A stretch of 64,000 nt of DNA from Cyanodermella asteris (Eukaryota > Ascomycota > Lecanoromycetes > Ostropales > Stictidaceae), in contig UYJD01000005.1 in assembly GCA_900618795.1 (NCBI GenBank), forward strand, positions 342,811 to 406,810, written 5' to 3'. The position numbers and the translations under genes were made by a program. Under the pieces are notes generated by a model that was given only the letters and a program-made list of their open reading frames with translations, searched no databases and was not told the origin of the DNA. Below are positions 1-10,596 of the stretch, one piece after another (position 1 is the stretch's first letter; each line of letters starts with the position of its first letter).

Positions 1-966
1 CGTCCCTGACGTCTGATCGGTCTTTCCTTTGTCCGTGACAGTTCTTTACTATATAAATTAATAGATAGCCTTTTTACGAATAATCCTACGGACGACTACG
101 AAGTAGGAGCCCTTCGAAGTTTGAGGGCGGAGCCCGATACTTAGGAGCTTGTTGCCATCGTACGAGAGAACCGCCTCGCTTGCACTGATAACGTAGCAAA
201 ACTTTGCGCCAGGCTTTGATAGCATGGCGAGGGACAAGACATGGTTGACTGCACGGCCAAATGAGACTCGCCAATGCCCCCTGCAGCTTAGCCGCACAGC
301 CGTGGAGATGGGCATGCTGATGGCCGCCAACGGGAGCGGTCCGACCAGCCAGGAGAACATAAGGCGAGAACCAAGGACAAGTATTTTGTTGACCCGTAGT
401 TTGCGATGCTCAGCGAACATTGTCGCCGGCAGATTACGAGACACTTCGGAGAACGCGAAAGCAAGCGAACATATGGCGTGACGGCCGTGCAATGACAAGT
501 GACGAGCCAACAGCCTTGAGCAGTAGTACGTTAACGCAAAGCTGTAAAACGACAGACTGTCCTCAAACACACCAAGTCAAGACTATTCAAGCATTGCTGC
601 CCTCTCATGCAGCTAAAGACGTCGAAAAAATGGCCGCCGTCTGCCGTAACCAGTCGTTGAGGTCGGAGCTGCTCAAGAAACGCGCATTTTTGGCGAGCGA
701 TCACGACATCAAGGACGCCGGCCGCCTCAAGTCGGCATTTCTTTGCCACAAGCTTGGTGAGTTGCTTTCTTTATATCGAGCATGGCCAAGAACTCCACAT
801 TCTCTTCAACAGTACGGCGTGAATTGTAGCTCTGCGTGTCGAGGCATGGTATTGAGCAGGAAGCGGATGTGCGGGAGACTTTGAGCCAGCCAAATCGGCC
901 GCCAACGCACTCAGCCCTTCCATCGAGCACGTTTTGACCGCGGGCTACCCTCCCCAGATTCACTAC
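1..966. other. Intergenic, no supported gene; DUG2 upstream region
   Basis: I see no recognisable gene here. Open frames of up to about 170 codons exist on both strands (58-570 minus, 420-884 plus), but they overlap one another, have no family signature and show no convincing splice junctions. The last few hundred bases presumably hold the DUG2 promoter and 5' leader. Confidence 0.5.
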
Positions 967-3675
967 ATGGCTTCTGCACGCCAACATGCCATACGCTCCG
1001 CATCCCACAAGCACTCCATTTCTGACCCGCATTCTCCAGTAGGCGCGTTCGATGCCAAGAATGGGACCAATGGCGGCAGCTATGACGACCCGCCATCCCT
1101 GTTTCACAAGGTCCGAGACCAACGTTCCATTCTAGCTTTGGCCATATCAAATGGCAAGATATTTGCAGGCAACCAGGGTGGAGAGATTCTCGTATGGTCA
1201 CTTGACAATTTTGAGCCGATTGGCAAAATCCAGGCGCATCGCGGAGCCGTTCTTTCACTGTTCATTCCAACCGGGGGAGGTGCCGTCTTTTCCAGCGGCG
1301 GCGATGCTATAGTCAATGTCTGGTCTCCTCAAACTCTCCAACGCGTCTATTCGGTATACTCAACGTACGATGTCGGCGACGTCTTCTGCGTTGTTTACTC
1401 ATCGCGCATGGAGACAGTCTATCTTGGCGCGCAAAACACTAGCATTCAGTGGTACAATCTCGCACAACGACACCAAAGACCTCATCCTGATTTGAATCTC
1501 CATCCATCACAACGTACACATCGCTTTTTTGACTCAAAAGGCCCGGGCGGCATCTCGACTCCGAGGTCAGGTGACTCGGCGGAGTACTTCCACCAGGGGG
1601 GCGAGGTCCTTGATACCGACAAGGACAATATCTTACAGTATGCGCACTTTGGCTATGTATATTGTATGCTCATCACAAGCGGACTTCGGCTCGGCAGCTC
1701 CGAGGAGACATTGATATCCGGTGGCGGCGATGGGACAATCAAGTTTTGGGATCTGGGCGAGCAGGGTGCCATCAGCCCACTATACACCCTCGAAAATGGA
1801 GATGACTCGATTCTGAGCATGGCCTTGAATGGCATGTTTCTGTATGCTGGACGCTTGGACGGAGATGTGGACGTCTGGGACCTCGACACGAAACAACTAA
1901 TACAGACGGTAAATGTCTACAACGGAGATGTGCTCACGATCCAGGCAGCATACGGGCTGATGTTCACGGGTGGTACAAATGGCCATGTCAAGGTCCTGGA
2001 ACGTTTCAAGACGAAACACGAGTGGCCGGCGCACGAGGAGCTTATTCTGGCCTCGGCCATTACATCGCATAACCAGAGGAACTTTCTTGTCACTGGTGGC
2101 AATGACGATATTGTTGCCATTTGGGACATTACAGACTCGACCACAGGACCAGCAACGCCCTCGAGAGCCAGTGATGAACAAATGCTGCAGACGCTCTCAC
2201 AATTCGTTTCGTTCCGGTCAGTTTCTGCCAAGCAAGAATACGCCGAAGATTGTAGACAATCGGCATCCTTTCTGCGTACTCTGCTAAAGGAAAGAGGCGC
2301 TGCTACTCGTCTGTTGAGCACAGAGGACGGCTGGAATCCGGTCGTGTATGGACGCTTCAAGGGAAAGAAGGAGAACGGAAAGCGAACGCTATTCTATGGC
2401 CACTACGACGTTGTTTCGGCCGAGAACAAGGCCGGAAAATGGCGAAACGACCCGTTTCGGCTTCATGGGCAGGATGGGTATCTCTACGGCAGAGGCGTCT
2501 CGGACAACAAAGGACCGATATTGTCCGCCATATTCGCCGTCGCCGACCTCTTCTCGGAGCAGAATTTGGAAAATGACGTGGTTTTCCTAATCGAAGGAGA
2601 GGAGGAGTCTGGATCTCGAGGCTTCCAAGAGACTGTCAAGAAGCACAGCAGTCTGATTGGCTCAATCGACCACATCCTCCTGGCGAACAGTTACTGGCTC
2701 ACCGATAGCATTCCATGTCTGACATATGGCCTCAGAGGAGTTGTTCATGCGACCATCCACGTTGAGAGCGGGCGTGAAGACTTGCACAGTGGAGTCAGCG
2801 GCAGCTGGCTGGTGAGCGAGCCATTGAAGGATCTCACCAATCTCCTATCGCTGCTGAGCGGAAAAGAAAATCGAATCAATATCCCAGGCTTCTACGATGA
2901 CATTCTGAGCATCACACAATCTGAAGACGCTCTCTACAGTGACATCAGCACAACACTGTCGGAGACCAGCATCCACCACAAGCCGCACAGCGCACACGGC
3001 GACATGGGCGCAGATGCGTTGAAGGCCAAATGGCGGGAACCTAGCTTGACCATTCACAGCTTCAAGACAAGTAGTGGCAATAACGCTACTGTCATCCCTC
3101 ACAGCGCCAGCGCTTCAATATCCCTCCGTCTTGTGCCAAATCAGGGCGCGCTAGAGATTCAAAAGAGTCTGGTCGACTACTTGCAGAGCCAGTTTGCCAG
3201 CCTCAAAACCACAAATACCCTACGTATAGAAACAAACAACCCTGCAGATCCGTGGCTTGGTGACCCTCAGAATGACATCTTTCAAACACTGGAGTGTGCG
3301 GTAATCGACGTTTGGGGCTTGGGTACACCACAAACCGCTATGAACGACTCCGCTCGGTCATTACCGAGCCGAGCGTCGAAACAGCTTGCCGGAACCCTGC
3401 GGAATGGCCAATCGCGGAGCAACTCTGGACAGATACCACTACATCAGTCCGTGACACCACCAAAGCCCATGTACATTCGGGAAGGCGGCTCGATTCCGGC
3501 GATTCGGTTTCTGGAGAAGGAGTTCCGCGCTCCTGCGGCACAGTTACCAATCGGACAGGCGAGCGATAATGCTCACTTGGACAATGAGAGGTTGCGTGTG
3601 TTGAATCTGTATAACAGCAGAAAAATCTTCAGGCGCGTGTTTCGGGAGCTTGGAACGGGAGCGACAACAGCGTAA
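967..3675 (+). CDS. DUG2: Dug2-type protein: WD40 repeats fused to an M20 peptidase domain
   Basis: Single-exon gene of 902 residues. The N-terminal half (about residues 45-420) is WD40-like, with repeated blades such as SGGGDGTIKFWDL and TGGNDDIVAIWDI. The C-terminal half is an M20-family metallopeptidase fold: GHYDVV supplies the metal-binding His and Asp, GRGVSDNKGP the next ligand, and EGEEESGS the catalytic and metal-binding glutamates. The tail has the typical YIREGGSIP and DNAHLDNER segments. This order and length match fungal Dug2, which with Dug3 forms the cytosolic amidotransferase-like complex that cleaves the gamma-glutamyl bond of glutathione. The open frame extends upstream to 934 only through a TTG codon, so the ATG at 967 is chosen. 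No lesion is seen. Confidence 0.93.
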   Translation: MASARQHAIRSASHKHSISDPHSPVGAFDAKNGTNGGSYDDPPSLFHKVRDQRSILALAISNGKIFAGNQGGEILVWSLDNFEPIGKIQAHRGAVLSLFIPTGGGAVFSSGGDAIVNVWSPQTLQRVYSVYSTYDVGDVFCVVYSSRMETVYLGAQNTSIQWYNLAQRHQRPHPDLNLHPSQRTHRFFDSKGPGGISTPRSGDSAEYFHQGGEVLDTDKDNILQYAHFGYVYCMLITSGLRLGSSEETLISGGGDGTIKFWDLGEQGAISPLYTLENGDDSILSMALNGMFLYAGRLDGDVDVWDLDTKQLIQTVNVYNGDVLTIQAAYGLMFTGGTNGHVKVLERFKTKHEWPAHEELILASAITSHNQRNFLVTGGNDDIVAIWDITDSTTGPATPSRASDEQMLQTLSQFVSFRSVSAKQEYAEDCRQSASFLRTLLKERGAATRLLSTEDGWNPVVYGRFKGKKENGKRTLFYGHYDVVSAENKAGKWRNDPFRLHGQDGYLYGRGVSDNKGPILSAIFAVADLFSEQNLENDVVFLIEGEEESGSRGFQETVKKHSSLIGSIDHILLANSYWLTDSIPCLTYGLRGVVHATIHVESGREDLHSGVSGSWLVSEPLKDLTNLLSLLSGKENRINIPGFYDDILSITQSEDALYSDISTTLSETSIHHKPHSAHGDMGADALKAKWREPSLTIHSFKTSSGNNATVIPHSASASISLRLVPNQGALEIQKSLVDYLQSQFASLKTTNTLRIETNNPADPWLGDPQNDIFQTLECAVIDVWGLGTPQTAMNDSARSLPSRASKQLAGTLRNGQSRSNSGQIPLHQSVTPPKPMYIREGGSIPAIRFLEKEFRAPAAQLPIGQASDNAHLDNERLRVLNLYNSRKIFRRVFRELGTGATTA

Positions 3676-3852
3676 GGGATCGTTGCCAAAAATTTTGATT
3701 CACTATAGACATGGGTTTCGGGTCGAAAGCGGGCGTTCGATGGTCGGCGCAAAGGAAGGTTTCATAGAAGGAGTTCACAACGTTGACGTTCCCATTCCTG
3801 CGTACTCAGTCAGCTATGGTGTCTCAGATCATCAAAATGAAAGTTTCCCTGT

Positions 3853-4977
3853 TCATTCCTTTCCCGGCTGCTGATAGTCCTTCCCAAAGACCCTCTCACT
3901 CTTCAACATCGCCTCAAGCTCATCCTTGAAACTCTCCTCCCAATCCTTGTCGGTGCGCGTAGGTCTCCACCCCCACCTCCCCGCCCAATCCGCCCTCGTC
4001 CTCGCATTCGCCGCCAACCCGATCTCCGCCCGAAACTGCATCCCCACTCCGAAACCTCGCCGCCCCCTCCTTCAAACTCAACTCACCCACTCCCGCCGTC
4101 TCCGACACGTCCAATCCGAACCCCGCTTTCCCGATCAGCCGTCCCGCTTCCATCCACGTACATCCCCCGTCCCCGTCCCCGTCCCCGCGGAAACGTATAG
4201 CCCGTCCACTACTCGGAACGTCAGCATCGCCCGCCCTCACTTTCCGCAAAACACAGTCTCGCACAGCGAAGCCAGATCCGCGACGAGCACGTAACCGTAC
4301 CTTTCCCCCCTTTCCCCCATCCCAAGCACGGCGACAAGTCCGTGTTTCCGCCCGCACTACGCATCGCGATCGGGATCGTCACGCTGGAGAGGTTGGAACC
4401 CGAAGGAGGCCATCGGTGCCGTCGGCTGTAGATCGTGGGTGGCGGCAGCGTGTACGTGGGCACGCCGAGAGACGTCGTGCGTTGTGGATACATGGTTGGT
4501 TTTTTGCTGGCGCATCGCCATGGATGCGACCGTGTCGTCGTGGAGGCGTCGGAGAAGATGTGCCCGGTTGGGTGGAGGTGGGGTTTTGTGAGAGGGAGGT
4601 CGCCGAGATTTGGAGGTGCCGTCGGTGTGGATGTAGGCGATTGGGTGGGGTGGAGTCGGAGGAACGGCTGGCGAGGCGTTGGGAGAGGCCGTGCAGGATG
4701 TCATGGGAGGAGGCGGCGGGTTCGATTGCGGTGGTGTCGTCGAGGGAGGTGAAGGTTAGGACGTTGCGGCCGGCGGCGGTGAAGGACGCGGTGCGGGAGG
4801 CGTCGACGCGGATCAGGACGGTGATACGGGAGGGAAGGATTGGGTTAGTTGGGGAGTTGAGAAGTTGGTTCAGGGCCGAGCCGCCGCTGGAAGAGGACGG
4901 TGACGTTTTGATATGGAGAATTGGTGTATTCACATGTAGCCGGTGGCACCGGTCAAGAGAATCTTGGGCTCAGACAT
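3853..4977 (-). pseudogene. Decayed NAD(P)-binding protein (atypical SDR / NmrA-like)
   Basis: The minus strand opens at an ATG (4977) encoding MSEPKILLTGATGY, a Rossmann glycine-rich start, but a TGA follows directly after GATGYM. Recognisable family segments then continue in different frames: GGSALNQLLNSP and FTSLDDTTAIEPAASSHDIL, then PIAYIHTDGTS, then YPQRTTSLGVPTYTLPPPTIY, then AGDADVPSSGRAI, and finally LAANARTRADWAGRWGW ending at 3853. At least four frame changes plus the early stop separate them, and no intron signals explain the breaks. The order and spacing of segments match the NAD-dependent epimerase / NmrA-like family of about 340 residues, so this is a full-length gene that has decayed in place. 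A locally poor assembly is the alternative. Substrate unknown. Confidence 0.8.
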
Positions 4978-5601
4978 TGTGAGTATTCAAGGTGAAATTG
5001 GCGTTGGCCGGTGGTTGAAGCTTTTGACGAGCTGGCCAAGATTGAGCTCGTTGGCGGTGACCAGCTTCATACATGACAAGGACAAAAGATCAATATTTAC
5101 GGACGCAAAAGACTCTTCAGACGCTACTACACGGATCTGAACACATGATGTTTAACATCATGAACATGGATATAACCACCCGGACTTTGGGACGACCACT
5201 CACAAGTCCCTGCATACATCGGGTCTTGGTCGGGTATAGAGGTTCAAAACCCGTAGATGAAGATATTGTCAGCAAACAGGGCAAAAACAACGAATGTTTG
5301 AGTCAAGGCCGACTGGGTTGGTCAGGACTCGGGGCGGCTGATCGCTAAGATGTCGAAAATTGCATTTGAGCCGCAGGACCGTACCTTCATCATTTCAGGT
5401 GCTCAACTGTCATCGGAGGGCATGGAATAGCAATGCAGAGATTCGGTTCATCATTGAACATCGATATACCAGCGAGGTTTGCTCTGCTATCTATTAAACG
5501 CGAAGGAATCCACACAGCCGACCACACATACTCGCCCATTTAGCAGCACAAACTTGACCTATCCAGCGTACCCAATAATGTGAGCTTGAACTATCGCACA
5601 C
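4978..5601. other. Intergenic between the decayed SDR gene and FMP52
   Basis: No supported gene. Short frames (4943-5140, 5073-5348) have no recognisable content. It should hold the old promoter of the decayed gene and the 3' region of FMP52. Confidence 0.5.
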
Positions 5602-6297
5602 TTAAGTCATCTTGTCGTCGCGACCCAACTTGACAATCTCAGACTGGGGCACGATCCAGACTCCCTTGTCCTTCTTCCCCTCGACGCACATCTGTCCGGC
5701 GATGACAGCAGCTCGGCCAACAGTCGAGGCGTCCTGCGCCCAGAAGTCGGTGGCTTTCTTAGTGATCATGCCGAGTCCAGTGGCAATGAGTTGGACTGCG
5801 TACTCTGGGGGCCTCGAGTCCTGTCTGGAGCCCAACAGCAAGCCGGGTCTTAGGATGACAGTATGCTCGAAGCCAATCTTCGAGACTGCATCTTCGAGCT
5901 CACCCTTCATCTTGGTGTAGGGGAATATGGAGCTGCTGGAAGATGCGCCAGAGCTGATCAAGACATAGACTTTTGTGCCGGCCTCGTGTGCCTTCTTTGC
6001 AAGCTCGAGGTTGAGGTCATAGTCGATGGCACGCTGCTTTTCAAAGCTACCGGCCTGGCCACGCGTGGTGCCGAGAGCAGAGTAGAAGACATCTGGGGTT
6101 GGCGAGATGGCGGCCAGCGAGGTAGCCCACTTGGCATTGTCAGCCTCGATGATGGGTTGCAATTTGTCGTACGAGGGAAGTGACTTGCGTGCCACGGCAT
6201 GAACGGTCCCGAAGGTCGCGTTGGAGGCCAAAGATAGCAGGATCTGGGAGCCGACCAGACCGGTGGAACCGACTAGCGAGGCAGTGTGATTCGACAT
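5602..6297 (-). CDS. FMP52: Fmp52-like NAD(P)-binding protein (HTATIP2/TIP30 relative)
   Basis: Intact single-exon gene of 231 residues starting MSNHTASLVGSTGLVGSQIL, which holds the Rossmann GSTGLVG motif at residues 10-16. VFYSALGTTRGQAGS and YVLISSGASS follow at positions typical of atypical short-chain dehydrogenases, and FPYTKMKGELE holds the YxxxK-like element. Length and order fit fungal Fmp52, the homologue of human TIP30/HTATIP2, located at the mitochondrial outer membrane in yeast; its substrate is not established. It is transcribed away from MET10 across a 437-base shared upstream region. Unlike the related decayed gene next to it, it has no lesion. Confidence 0.88.
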   Translation of the reverse strand: MSNHTASLVGSTGLVGSQILLSLASNATFGTVHAVARKSLPSYDKLQPIIEADNAKWATSLAAISPTPDVFYSALGTTRGQAGSFEKQRAIDYDLNLELAKKAHEAGTKVYVLISSGASSSSSIFPYTKMKGELEDAVSKIGFEHTVILRPGLLLGSRQDSRPPEYAVQLIATGLGMITKKATDFWAQDASTVGRAAVIAGQMCVEGKKDKGVWIVPQSEIVKLGRDDKMT

Positions 6298-6734
6298 GAT
6301 GGCGGTGGAAAGATCAAGCTTCGACTATTCAACAGGCCAGACGTGCACAGTGATGTGAATCCACAGGACAAGGTCAAATTGAAGCTCTTTGAGCTCACTC
6401 AATAGTACTAGGTAGGAGGTAATTGTGATAAAGCGTCGACGTGATCTGTGGCTTGGCAACGGCCGACGCCACAAACCAGGACCCCTCAGCCACATTTATT
6501 GCCACGAATGGCGTGCTCATGCACAATTGTCTTTCTCCGGCTTCGAGACGCGGCGGCGAAAAATGTCAGCGACTTTGATCTGGTCGGCTGCCGGTTGTCC
6601 CCTCCGATGCCGCCCTCCCTAGCATGCACTAATCAATAATTCCTGAACGGTAGCCGTTGATTTCTCTCCCTCTCGCGTGCATGCTTTTGCTTCCCAGAGA
6701 ACCTCTATTCCCTCCCTCCCGTCCGTCGTCCCCA
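6298..6734. promoter_or_regulatory. Shared upstream region of FMP52 and MET10
   Basis: The 437 bases between two divergent start codons contain no gene and must carry both promoters. A CTGTGGCTTGGC segment near 6444 resembles the core bound by yeast Met31/Met32, but filamentous fungi use other sulfur regulators, so I give it little weight. The stretch before the MET10 ATG is C/T-rich, as usual for fungal 5' leaders. Confidence 0.4.
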
Positions 6735-9700
6735 ATGTCGTCGGCAGGTCTTCAGACCGAGGCTCCCCCGGCCCCCGCGCCCTACAAACAATTCGAAGCG
6801 GAGTCGACGGCGTCGCCGTTCGGGCAAGAGCTGGCTTTGGCAGATATTGGTGGTCCCACATACTCGACGGCCCAAACGCTCGTCCAGCAAGTCGCCTATA
6901 CCCTGTCTGATCGATTATGGACCTACTCGCCTGAAACATTCGACCTCGACGTTGCTGTGAAGCAATGGAACAAGGCGGCGGAAAAGAATGCCCATGGCTA
7001 CACCACCGGCGTTGAGGCCATGCAGATCCGCGCTGGTGCCGCGACAATCGCATTGGGTTATTTGTTCTCCAAGGACTTTGACATGAACAAGCGCTTCATC
7101 CCGCAGTCCATCCTTGCTTCGTCCGCCAGCTTGCAATACCTCCGCGGTGCTCTCGATCAATTGGCCCTGCTCTATGGCGTCGCCAGCCCCGTCGTTGCCC
7201 ATATCGCTGCGGTCGACTATGTTGGTGGAAGTAGGCCCTCGCTCGTCACCGACTACGTTACCGCCCTCAACCTGGCTGAGGATCTTGGCCTCGGTCTCGT
7301 ATCCAGCTTCTCGGCCTTTGAAGCGCAGCACATGTCCCTGTTCGCCACGCTTCTTGCAAATGTAGTACCAACCCTGCATGTATATGATGGTGTCAAAGTC
7401 GGTCGTGAGACAACGCGAATCGTCGACGTCCTCGGCCAGACGGGTGTAAGCAACTACTACGACAGTGTGCTAAAGGCCGTCAACTTGAAGTCGCGCAAGT
7501 CAACCGAGGCAAAGGCTGCGGAACTACTGAAGGCTTTCAATGATGAGCTGGGCACCGACTACAAGCCGTTCGAATACACTGGTCATCCTCAGGCCGAGTC
7601 TGTTTTGGTCGCTTTCGGCACGGTCGAATCGTCCGTGGCTGCAAAGGTAGCCCAGGCTTTGGAAAAGAATGGAAACAAGGTCGGTGTGGTCGACGTCCGC
7701 ATTTACAGACCATTCGACGAGGAGGCTTTCCTTGCAGCTGTTCCCAAGACAGTTACCGCAATTGGCGCACTTGGTCAGGTTGAGTCGCGTCATGCGGTCA
7801 CGGATGCCGGCGTTCAGTCCCAGCTGTATGCTGATGTGTTGGCTGCTTTCTCATTTGCTGCGGACTGGGACCACACACCAACGATCCTCGATGTCAAGTA
7901 TCCTCGTGAGCAGATCTGGACTCCCATCACATTGACCGCCTCTTTCCAATTCCTTGTCACAAAGCCGTTCTTCGACAACAGCAACACCACTGGACTGCAG
8001 CTCCAGGACGCTGTCGAAACTCAGCAATACACGTTCTGGAACCTTGACGACGCTCACAGCCGTGACGCTGCAGCCGTTCTCGGCAAGGCTCTTTCCAAGG
8101 ACTCAGCAAGCAACGTCAGCATTTCCGTCAAGCACGACAACACTCTTCAGGGTGGTACTCAACGCACGGATATCCGAAAGTCTAAGCACTCGGTAGATGC
8201 ACCATACTCCATCGATGCAGCTGAAGTTGCCTACGTCGATGACATTGAGCTCTTGAAGAAGGTAGATGTTGTTGCGTCTTTGGCGGTTGAAGGCAAAATC
8301 CTGCTGCGCGTTCCTGGTGTCAAGGACGAGGATCTTGAGGGCAAACTACCGATTGGATTCCGTAAAGCGGTGGCTGACAAGGCCGCAAAGCTCTATGTTC
8401 TTGACCCGCAGAAGGTGCAGAAGGTGGCGGACGATGTCACTTTCGAATCGCCGCTTGTACAAATCGCTTGGCTTCGCACTGCGCTGCCGTCCAACGAGGG
8501 CGTCGGAATCAAGAAGCTTGCAGCCTATACTGGCAATGAGGATCTCCTCGAGGAACTTTCCAAGGCTCTTGATGAGGCTCTGCGCGAGATTGAGATTCCA
8601 GAGTCCTGGGCGACGCCCGAGGAAGGAGCCGAGATCCCGACATTGCCTACCGATGTCTATGCGACCAGTTTCCTGCCGTTCGATAAGACAGGGCCGGAGG
8701 TTCCATCTCTGCTCAAGGACTGGAAACAGACAGCCAAGGCTTTGGCTTTCAAGGAAGTATATGGCTCTGAAGGTGCCCTTCGTCCCGACCACAACGGCGA
8801 GAACTGGCAGATCACTCTGGTGGAACACCGCAGGCTTACACCAGAGAGCTACGACCGTAACATCATGCACCTTGAATTTGACCTGGGTGACACCGGCATG
8901 AAGTACAACATTGGCGACAGTCTTGGAGTGCACCCGCGCAACGACACCGAGGCCATCGAATCGTTCATTCGCGACTACGGTCTTGATGCTGATGCCATTG
9001 TCGAGGTCCAGCACCGTGACGACCCCAACCTTCTGCAGACTTCCACCGTCTATCAGGCTCTGATCGAGCAGGTTGATATCTTCGGCAAGCCCGGCAAGGT
9101 ATTCTACGAGCAGCTCGCCGAATTCGCCACAGATGAGAAGGAACGCAAGGATTTGCTGTCCATAGGTGGCCTCGAGGGAGTCAACGAGTACAAGCGCCGT
9201 AGCGAGGTCGACACTGTCACGTACGCCGACATTCTCGAGGAATTCCCGTCCGCACGCCCCGAGTTCCACGAACTCATTCGCCTAATCCAACCCCTCAAGC
9301 GCCGCGAGTACTCCATCGCCTCCTGCCAGAAGGCCAACGAGAAGCGCATTGCGCTTATGATCGTCACGGTCAACTGGCGCGATCCCCGTGGCCGCGACCG
9401 CTGGGGTCTATCCACCCGCTACCTCGACTCCCTCCCAGTCGGCTCCAAGGTCACCGTATCCCTCAAGCCCTCTGTCATGAAACTGCCACCTAGCCCAAGC
9501 GACCCCATCATCATGGTCGGCCTCGGAACCGGTCTTGCCCCCTTCCGAGCCTTCGTCCAGCACCGCGCCCTCGAAAAAGCACAAGGCAAGGAGATCGGGC
9601 CTGTCCTCCTATACATGGGCTCCCGTCACCAGCGCGAAGAGTACTGCTACGGCGAGGAATGGGAAGCGTACCGCGACGCCGGCGTTATCACCCTGCTCAG

Positions 9701-9965
9701 TTGCGCATTCTCCCGCGACCAGCCCGAGAAGATCTACATCCAGGACCGGATGCGGCAGACTGGAGACGACATCTTGGATGCGTACTTGAAGAAGCCCGGT
9801 GCGTTTTACCTGTGTGGTCCGACGTGGCCGGTACCGGATGTGACGGCCGTGTTGGAGGAGCAGATTAATAGGTTTGGAAAGATGAATGGGCAGAAGAAGG
9901 TCGCTGTCAAGGCCGAGTTGGAGAAGTTGAAGGACAGTGGGCGATATGTGTTGGAGGTGTACTAG
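6735..9965 (+). CDS. MET10: Sulfite reductase (NADPH) flavoprotein alpha subunit
   Basis: Intact gene of 1076 residues from the ATG at 6735 (MSSAGLQTEAPPAPAPYKQF). An in-frame ATG at 6681 would add 18 residues; the open frame further up uses a TTG. The N-terminal half has the pyruvate:ferredoxin oxidoreductase-like region found in fungal Met10 (QYLRGALDQLALLYGVASPV). The C-terminal half is a ferredoxin-NADP reductase-type flavoprotein: KRREYSIAS is the FAD-binding RxYS motif, IMVGLGTGLAPFRAF the NADP pyrophosphate loop, and YLCGPTWPVPDV and the aromatic C-terminus complete the nicotinamide site. It passes electrons from NADPH to the sirohaem beta subunit (Met5), reducing sulfite to sulfide for cysteine and methionine synthesis in the cytosol. 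Confidence 0.96.
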   Translation: MSSAGLQTEAPPAPAPYKQFEAESTASPFGQELALADIGGPTYSTAQTLVQQVAYTLSDRLWTYSPETFDLDVAVKQWNKAAEKNAHGYTTGVEAMQIRAGAATIALGYLFSKDFDMNKRFIPQSILASSASLQYLRGALDQLALLYGVASPVVAHIAAVDYVGGSRPSLVTDYVTALNLAEDLGLGLVSSFSAFEAQHMSLFATLLANVVPTLHVYDGVKVGRETTRIVDVLGQTGVSNYYDSVLKAVNLKSRKSTEAKAAELLKAFNDELGTDYKPFEYTGHPQAESVLVAFGTVESSVAAKVAQALEKNGNKVGVVDVRIYRPFDEEAFLAAVPKTVTAIGALGQVESRHAVTDAGVQSQLYADVLAAFSFAADWDHTPTILDVKYPREQIWTPITLTASFQFLVTKPFFDNSNTTGLQLQDAVETQQYTFWNLDDAHSRDAAAVLGKALSKDSASNVSISVKHDNTLQGGTQRTDIRKSKHSVDAPYSIDAAEVAYVDDIELLKKVDVVASLAVEGKILLRVPGVKDEDLEGKLPIGFRKAVADKAAKLYVLDPQKVQKVADDVTFESPLVQIAWLRTALPSNEGVGIKKLAAYTGNEDLLEELSKALDEALREIEIPESWATPEEGAEIPTLPTDVYATSFLPFDKTGPEVPSLLKDWKQTAKALAFKEVYGSEGALRPDHNGENWQITLVEHRRLTPESYDRNIMHLEFDLGDTGMKYNIGDSLGVHPRNDTEAIESFIRDYGLDADAIVEVQHRDDPNLLQTSTVYQALIEQVDIFGKPGKVFYEQLAEFATDEKERKDLLSIGGLEGVNEYKRRSEVDTVTYADILEEFPSARPEFHELIRLIQPLKRREYSIASCQKANEKRIALMIVTVNWRDPRGRDRWGLSTRYLDSLPVGSKVTVSLKPSVMKLPPSPSDPIIMVGLGTGLAPFRAFVQHRALEKAQGKEIGPVLLYMGSRHQREEYCYGEEWEAYRDAGVITLLSCAFSRDQPEKIYIQDRMRQTGDDILDAYLKKPGAFYLCGPTWPVPDVTAVLEEQINRFGKMNGQKKVAVKAELEKLKDSGRYVLEVY

Positions 9966-10596
9966 TTTGTTGGAAGGAGCGTGTTCGATCCATGCGTGGC
10001 GTTGGTGGATGGGATCTTAGATGCATCTGTGGATCATGGACTTTGATAGACATAGACCGAGCGAATGGCATATGCATGATCACACTACGAACCTACCGTA
10101 TCCCTTATGCTCATCGCCTCCATCGTCGGTGACTTTATGCTCTACGACCTCAGGACACGTACGCATTGAGAGCTCTTTCTTGATTGTATGGTTGGTAGTG
10201 CATGGCCCTCTTGGCTGGCATGCTGGCAAGGTGGCATATTTCTATACTCTTACGAGATCGGAACCCGGTGGGACCTTAATGTGATAAATTGCAAGACCTA
10301 TGAACATGTGAGGTTCCAAACGAGAATGAATCCCCTCACCGTAGATCTTGGTGTGATGGTATATCCAGCAGAGAGCCCGTCTTGGTAGCACCCCAGCTCA
10401 TCTATAGAAGCTCCCAAACACGTAGGATATCTTTTAGGACCGGGATCGGGCACCTTGCGAGTGAAGTGCAAATAGGCATACCTTGCCGAGACTGGACGAT
10501 CCATCGTGTTATCGCCCTGCTCTTATCGAGTATCATAATTCAATTGCAAAATCCCGCCAACCTGCAGAATAACAAACGTCGAGCATTGCGCTGGAA
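9966..10596. other. Intergenic between convergent MET10 and the MYND gene
   Basis: About 630 bases between two convergent stop codons. I see only short frames without family content. Both 3' untranslated regions and terminators lie here. Confidence 0.5.

Noticed and set aside
58-570. 170-codon minus-strand frame
   Set aside because: No family signature, overlapped by plus-strand frames, composition not coding-like.
4416-4982. 188-codon plus-strand frame
   Set aside because: Antisense of the decayed NAD(P)-binding gene; the minus strand carries the recognisable family blocks.
6444-6456. Met31/Met32-like site in the FMP52-MET10 promoter
   Set aside because: One core match is expected by chance, and the binding proteins are not known to act in filamentous ascomycetes.
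8346-9269. 307-codon minus-strand frame inside MET10
   Set aside because: Antisense shadow of a strongly conserved coding region.
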